Shown here piece by piece: positions 59,862 through 64,000 of a stretch of DNA of 64,000 bases. The notes beneath the pieces were generated by a model. The model searched no databases and was not told the DNA's origin. It saw only the letters and a program-made list of their open reading frames with translations. The stretch comes from Clostridia bacterium (lineage in GTDB: Bacteria > Bacillota > Clostridia > Lachnospirales > Lachnospiraceae), in contig CAJTAT010000007.1 of NCBI GenBank assembly GCA_910574475.1, forward strand, positions 62,001-126,000, written 5' to 3'. The translations under genes were made by a program, and so were the position numbers. Every line of letters begins with the position of its first letter. Within the stretch, counting starts at the first letter, position 1.

Positions 59862-62366
59862 TTATTCCACAAGTTCAATGGAATCCACAATGCTCATCCT
59901 GCTGATCTTCCGGAGTGGAATACAGGTTGCCAGGATACAGGCTCCGATGGCAAAAAGCGATGCGCAGGACATAGGAACCACGGGAACTGCCGTCAGCCGC
60001 AGGGTATCTGTTGCTCCAGCCTCCACAAATACGGTACCCAGATATCCGGCGATACTTCCGATTACCGCCGCGTTCCTGCCATAATAAAATCCTTCCCACA
60101 AGAACACCCGGAACAGACTTCCCACACTCATACCCACAGCACGCTGTATCCCGATCTCCATGATCCGGGTATGGATATTGGTGTACATCGTATTGATGAT
60201 GTTCAATATCCCAATCAGACCGATGAACAGAATCAATCCCCAGGCCAGAAACCGGATCTGGGCTCCGCTTTCCTCATACTGGCGGTCCGTCTGTTCATAG
60301 GATACCGTAACTGTCCCTGGTATCCGCTGGCCAAGTTCTTCCAGCATCTGATTGAAAGCGGTTCGGTCAGCGCCGTCCTTCAGTCCCGGACATAGTTCCG
60401 CATAGGTATCCGTTCCTGTAAGACCAGAATAGATCCGGTCGCTGACCAGAACCTGAACGCCGTTTACAAATCCATTGTTTCCCACACTGAAATAACCGTC
60501 ATAGCCGCTCATAGACAATAGTACCGGCAGCTTTTTCCCAGCCACAGTGACCGTGCTCCCTTCTTCCACATGGGTCGTTCCGAAGGAAACCCCATCGATC
60601 TCCATGGGGATGGGATTGCGGACCACGCACCCCTCCCCTGCTTTCAGCATGTCAAGCTGCTCTTTTGTCAGCCTGGAAGCGAATTCATGATCCATCCAGC
60701 AGTCATTGAATCCGAATATCTGAAAGGTTTCGCCAACCCCCAGCACAAGATCGGTGTCAATCCCTATGGGCCGGTTCTGCTCATCCAGCTCATAGAGGGA
60801 AAACTGCTGCGCCGCCACGTAATCCACATTTTCTTCCAGTTCCAGCGCTTTTTTCTCCTCCGGTGAGATACCTTCGTACTGATTGACGATGGAATAATCC
60901 CCCAGGTGTTCGGATAACGAGCCGGATACACCAAGCAGCGACAGAAAACTCTGCAGCGTGATAAAGACGGTAATGCTCATGACCAGGGACAGGACGGTTA
61001 CCGCTGTCCGCCCTTTGCTGCGGCTCAGATTCAGTCTGGCATAATACCGTTCAAAGTTCCGGATCTGTTTGATCTTCCGTTTCTTACGTTTCACCTGTCC
61101 CCTTGTTCCTGTCATAGCCGTGACCGGTGACACTCTGGCCGCAAACCGGGCCGCTGGAGCTGCAGCCAGAAATGTAAATGCCAGAGTTACAAAGGCACTG
61201 ATCAGCAGATATCCCCATTTCCCCGTACTGTTGACGTCTATCAAAGCCTGGAGCTGTTCTCTGCTTCCTGCCAGAAACATCTCCGGCGAAAGCTGATTTA
61301 ATGCCGCGGTCAGAATCCCCTTTGCGGACAGACAGCCAAGCAGCAGGCCAGCGGGAATCCCTGCCATACACAACAGCAAGACCTCTGCAGCAACCACACG
61401 GTACAGCTGCCCTTTCTCTGCACCGATGGCCCTGAGTGTACCATACTGCCCGATCCGCCCGGAAACGGCGATTTTCAGAATATTATAGACCACCAGTCCG
61501 GCCGCCAGCAGGATCAGGGCAACGACCACTACCCCCGCGAACACCAGCCAGGAAAAACCCGCATCATCCATAGCCAATTCCGAATCGGCCGCCTCCGAAC
61601 AGTAAGAAATGCCGAGCGCATTCAAAAGGGGGATATTGTAAAGAGTGTCCAGCTCATGAATCTCCAGCTTTTCGCAGAGGTCATCCATCACAGCCTGAAA
61701 GTTTTTAGGATTTTTGGTACGGATATCCATACTATAATAGAGATACTCCGGGGGAAGAACCGCTTCTGCCGTCCCCTGCCCGGCAAGACCCAGGATATGG
61801 CCTCCGGTATAGCCAAGGAAGTTACTCTCCGTGATTCCCACCAGAGTAAACGCGGCCGTATAATCAAAAGCATCCACCACAATTCCATGGCGAAGAGCCT
61901 TGGAAAGGGAAAGGGTGATGGTATCCCCAATCTTCCCGTTAAATCCCAGAAACTGCAGGGCGTCTTCCGGCAGGGCCAGTTCCATAGGAGCTTCGGGCAG
62001 CCTCCCCTCCACCAGACGGGAGTATGTGGGCCAGGCGGCAATCCCGCCGTTCCAGTATTCCGCCAGATCCAGGGAAAGCTGGTCATTCAACTCATGATCC
62101 CCCAGCGGGACAAAACGGCCGGTGTAGGACAGACGGGAATCATTCTCCAGTATCTGTGCCTTTTCTTCCGTAAGCTGCACAAAGCTTGCGTAGCGGTCCC
62201 CGCCGATAGCAACTGCCTGCTGCTGGCGCATGGCAGAGAGAACGCCGACGGACTGTCCTGCCGCGGTGGTCATCATGGTGGACAGAATCACCGCAATGAG
62301 GATTAAAAAAGAAGTCAGTTTCTGTGAGATCACTTCCTTAAGCGCCAGAGTAAGATAGCTTTTCAT
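59862..62366 (-). CDS. Large FtsX-type ABC permease (end module)
   Basis: An 834-residue permease with an N-terminal helix (about 17-37), external domain, FtsX block (about 270-430), a connecting helix (about 460-480), a second external domain and a final FtsX block (about 700-825). It resembles the 855-residue permease at 21.5 kb in layout. ATGA overlaps the ATPase stop. Likely exports or senses antimicrobial peptides with the kinase next door. Confidence 0.9.
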   Translation of the reverse strand: MKSYLTLALKEVISQKLTSFLILIAVILSTMMTTAAGQSVGVLSAMRQQQAVAIGGDRYASFVQLTEEKAQILENDSRLSYTGRFVPLGDHELNDQLSLDLAEYWNGGIAAWPTYSRLVEGRLPEAPMELALPEDALQFLGFNGKIGDTITLSLSKALRHGIVVDAFDYTAAFTLVGITESNFLGYTGGHILGLAGQGTAEAVLPPEYLYYSMDIRTKNPKNFQAVMDDLCEKLEIHELDTLYNIPLLNALGISYCSEAADSELAMDDAGFSWLVFAGVVVVALILLAAGLVVYNILKIAVSGRIGQYGTLRAIGAEKGQLYRVVAAEVLLLCMAGIPAGLLLGCLSAKGILTAALNQLSPEMFLAGSREQLQALIDVNSTGKWGYLLISAFVTLAFTFLAAAPAARFAARVSPVTAMTGTRGQVKRKKRKIKQIRNFERYYARLNLSRSKGRTAVTVLSLVMSITVFITLQSFLSLLGVSGSLSEHLGDYSIVNQYEGISPEEKKALELEENVDYVAAQQFSLYELDEQNRPIGIDTDLVLGVGETFQIFGFNDCWMDHEFASRLTKEQLDMLKAGEGCVVRNPIPMEIDGVSFGTTHVEEGSTVTVAGKKLPVLLSMSGYDGYFSVGNNGFVNGVQVLVSDRIYSGLTGTDTYAELCPGLKDGADRTAFNQMLEELGQRIPGTVTVSYEQTDRQYEESGAQIRFLAWGLILFIGLIGILNIINTMYTNIHTRIMEIGIQRAVGMSVGSLFRVFLWEGFYYGRNAAVIGSIAGYLGTVFVEAGATDTLRLTAVPVVPMSCASLFAIGACILATCIPLRKISRMSIVDSIELVE

Positions 62367-63037
62367 CTTCCGTCCACCTCCGTCAGCATGCCGTCCACAA
62401 TGGAAAACCGCCGGTCGGCCATCCCAGCCACGCGATTGTCATGGGTGATGATAACCAGCGTTTTTCCCATTTTTTCATGTACTGCCCTGAGCATTTCCAT
62501 CACTTCCCCTCCGCTTCTGCTGTCCAGATTTCCCGTAGGCTCGTCTGCGAAGATCACGTCCGGCTGTGCAATCAGCGCGCGGGCAATGGCCACCCTCTGC
62601 TGCTGCCCGCCGGAAAGCTCATGGGGCAGATGGGTCAGCCTGCTGCCGATCCCAAGCAGCTGCGTGAGCTGTTCCAGATACGCCTCATCCGCCTGCTTTT
62701 TGTCAAGAAGCAAAGGCATCAGGATATTTTCCCGCGCAGTCAGAACCGGAAGCAGGTGAAACTGCTGAAAGACAAACCCGATGCTCCTGCGGCGCAGCGC
62801 AGACCGTTCCCGGTCAGAAAGGCTGTAAATATCCTGACCGTTATAAGTCAGCCGGCCAGACGTTGGCTGATCCAGTCCGGATAACAGATGGAGCAGGGTA
62901 CTTTTCCCACTTCCTGACGGGCCTGTAATCGAAATAAAATCACCCGGCATGATCTGAAACGAAGCCCGGTCCAGCGCCGTTACCCGGTTTTCCCCTTCCC
63001 CATAAATTTTTGAAAGCTCATTTGCTTCCATTTTCAT
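62363..63037 (-). CDS. Peptide-type ABC transporter ATPase (end module)
   Basis: A 224-residue MacB/LolD-type ATPase: Walker A GPSGSGKST (about 39-47), signature LSGGQQQR, Walker [15 protein letters not shown]-loop ITHD. The permease gene overlaps its stop. The kinase gene ends 107 bases upstream. This is the usual kinase-ATPase-permease order. Confidence 0.92.
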   Translation of the reverse strand: MKMEANELSKIYGEGENRVTALDRASFQIMPGDFISITGPSGSGKSTLLHLLSGLDQPTSGRLTYNGQDIYSLSDRERSALRRRSIGFVFQQFHLLPVLTARENILMPLLLDKKQADEAYLEQLTQLLGIGSRLTHLPHELSGGQQQRVAIARALIAQPDVIFADEPTGNLDSRSGGEVMEMLRAVHEKMGKTLVIITHDNRVAGMADRRFSIVDGMLTEVDGR

Positions 63038-63144
63038 AAAAATACACTCTCCTTATCATCATTTTGCATCTGCATAAACAGGGACTGCCTGTGTGCATGC
63101 TTTATGCTGTAAAAAGAGTGTAATGGATAAATCTCAAGAAACGC

Positions 63145-64000
63145 TCAAGATTTGATGGTATTAAAAAATGCCGCAGCCGCCCCTCCGCCTTCCGATCTGT
63201 TCTCCAGACAAAGTTTCCCGCCGTGTTTCAGGCACAGCAGGCTGCTGCTGTACAGCCCCATACCAAAATGCTCTGCATTTTCCTCCATTTTTCCAAAGGG
63301 CTTTGGTCCGTTCTTCACCAGTTCATGCGGAAAGCCGGGTCCGTCATCTGCAACCATAAGACACAGCATATGTCCGGTCAGTGTAAGACGAATCTCCAGT
63401 TTCCGACAGGCAAAACGCGCCGCATTTCCAATCAGGTTTTCTGCCACGGTCAAAAAGATTCCATGGTCTATCCTGACAATCCCCAGATCCGGTACGGACA
63501 GTATGAGATCAAGTCCGGACGCAAGCAGATGTGCAGTCTCTTGCAGTTCTTCCAAAAGGGCAGATCCGTCTGTGTCACAAACCCGCACCTGTATCTGTTC
63601 CAGCCTCTGGATGCTGCTCATAGCCTCCACATACTGTTCCACCCGCAGCACATAGCATTCCATCCTCTCCAGCGTGTGTTCATCCGCCCTTCCCCCTTTC
63701 ATCAGCTTCACGCTCCCCTTCAGAACCGTCACCGGATTGCGCAGGTCATGGGCAAAGGCCGCATTGAGCCTTTTGCGTTCCTCCGCCTGCTGCCACAGCT
63801 CCCGGTTTGTTTTCAGAAGTTCTTCCCGCATCATCTCAAATGCGGCACAGATCTGTCCCAGTTCATCTGCCGATGCCTCCGGCATGGAAAAGTCCAGGTC
63901 ATGGTTTCGGATGCGCTCGGTTCCCATTTTAAGAATTTCAATGGGGGCTTTCAGCTTCAGATGATAAAACAGAATCCCGGCAATGCCCAGTCCGCCTGCC
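63145..64000 (-). CDS. Sensor histidine kinase, N-terminus beyond the window
   Basis: The frame is open to the window edge, so the membrane part is largely missing; a helix end (GLGIAGILFYHLKLK) is visible. A HAMP-like stretch precedes HisKA with AHDLRNPVTVLKG. The ATPase domain has N-box VAENLIGNAARFA and DDGPGFP, then a G-box FGMGLYSS. It probably controls the ABC genes that follow. Confidence 0.9.
   Translation of the reverse strand, partial: AGGLGIAGILFYHLKLKAPIEILKMGTERIRNHDLDFSMPEASADELGQICAAFEMMREELLKTNRELWQQAEERKRLNAAFAHDLRNPVTVLKGSVKLMKGGRADEHTLERMECYVLRVEQYVEAMSSIQRLEQIQVRVCDTDGSALLEELQETAHLLASGLDLILSVPDLGIVRIDHGIFLTVAENLIGNAARFACRKLEIRLTLTGHMLCLMVADDGPGFPHELVKNGPKPFGKMEENAEHFGMGLYSSSLLCLKHGGKLCLENRSEGGGAAAAFFNTIKS

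Noticed and set aside
1-64000. Prophage or complete conjugative element
   Set aside because: No integrase, capsid, terminase, relaxase or type IV secretion genes are visible; only small remnants of mobile-element genes.

Overview
The window comes from a spore-forming Firmicute, most likely a Lachnospiraceae member of the gut (Blautia/Dorea/Clostridium XIVa type). The evidence is a complete spoIIIAA-AH sporulation operon, a Firmicutes-type pnp, many BceAB- and Cpr-like peptide ABC exporters with two-component systems, an IS1182-type element, EFR1 ferredoxin and a membrane-anchored MutS-like domain. No tRNA, rRNA or CRISPR array was seen.

Layout. 1-0.9 kb: 3' end of pnp with its terminator. 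0.9-5.8 kb: a decaying type III restriction-modification system on the minus strand, with mod split by a 271-bp MITE and res frameshifted, plus a tiny promoter-equipped ORF. 5.9-10.8 kb: spoIIIAA-AH, the mother-cell half of the forespore feeding tube. 10.8-12.7 kb: an IS1182-family element. From there to the end of the window no core operon reappears, so the junction after spoIIIAH opens a long accessory region.

12.7-28.3 kb holds three antimicrobial-peptide sensing/export modules in a row: a BceAB-like transporter with a NarL-type two-component system, an OmpR-type system with a large FtsX-type exporter, and a CprABC/lantibiotic-immunity-like transporter with its own OmpR-type system. 28.4-30.9 kb: two tandem paralogous radical SAM genes diverging from an HxlR regulator. 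31.4-33.0 kb: an AbiEi/AbiEii-type toxin-antitoxin pair, followed by a gutted group II intron.

33.9-46.1 kb is a mosaic of TetR- or AraC-linked ABC exporters, several in decay, with a solitary acetolactate synthase under a TetR regulator, an AlkD-like protein, an SRPBCC protein and a second MITE. 46.2-59.8 kb encodes exported and membrane proteins (lipoproteins, an N-acetylmuramoyl-L-alanine amidase, an ECF sigma/anti-sigma pair), redox and acetyltransferase genes, and several chimeric or broken genes. 59.9-64 kb: another FtsX-type ABC exporter with a histidine kinase that runs off the window.

The most unusual signals are: a short repeat found six times between 37 and 60 kb, often next to gene ends or breakpoints; a family of long hairpins with a shared GGCGTACG apex inside both MITEs; a chimeric ORF joining a membrane-MutS N-terminus to a lipoprotein C-terminus; an MGMT-GNAT fusion; and the two distinct lesions in the type III system, one of them at a canonical A AAA AAG slippery heptamer. 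Much of the accessory region looks like repeated gain, recombination and decay of ABC/regulator modules. All functional statements rest on reading motifs; no database search was run.
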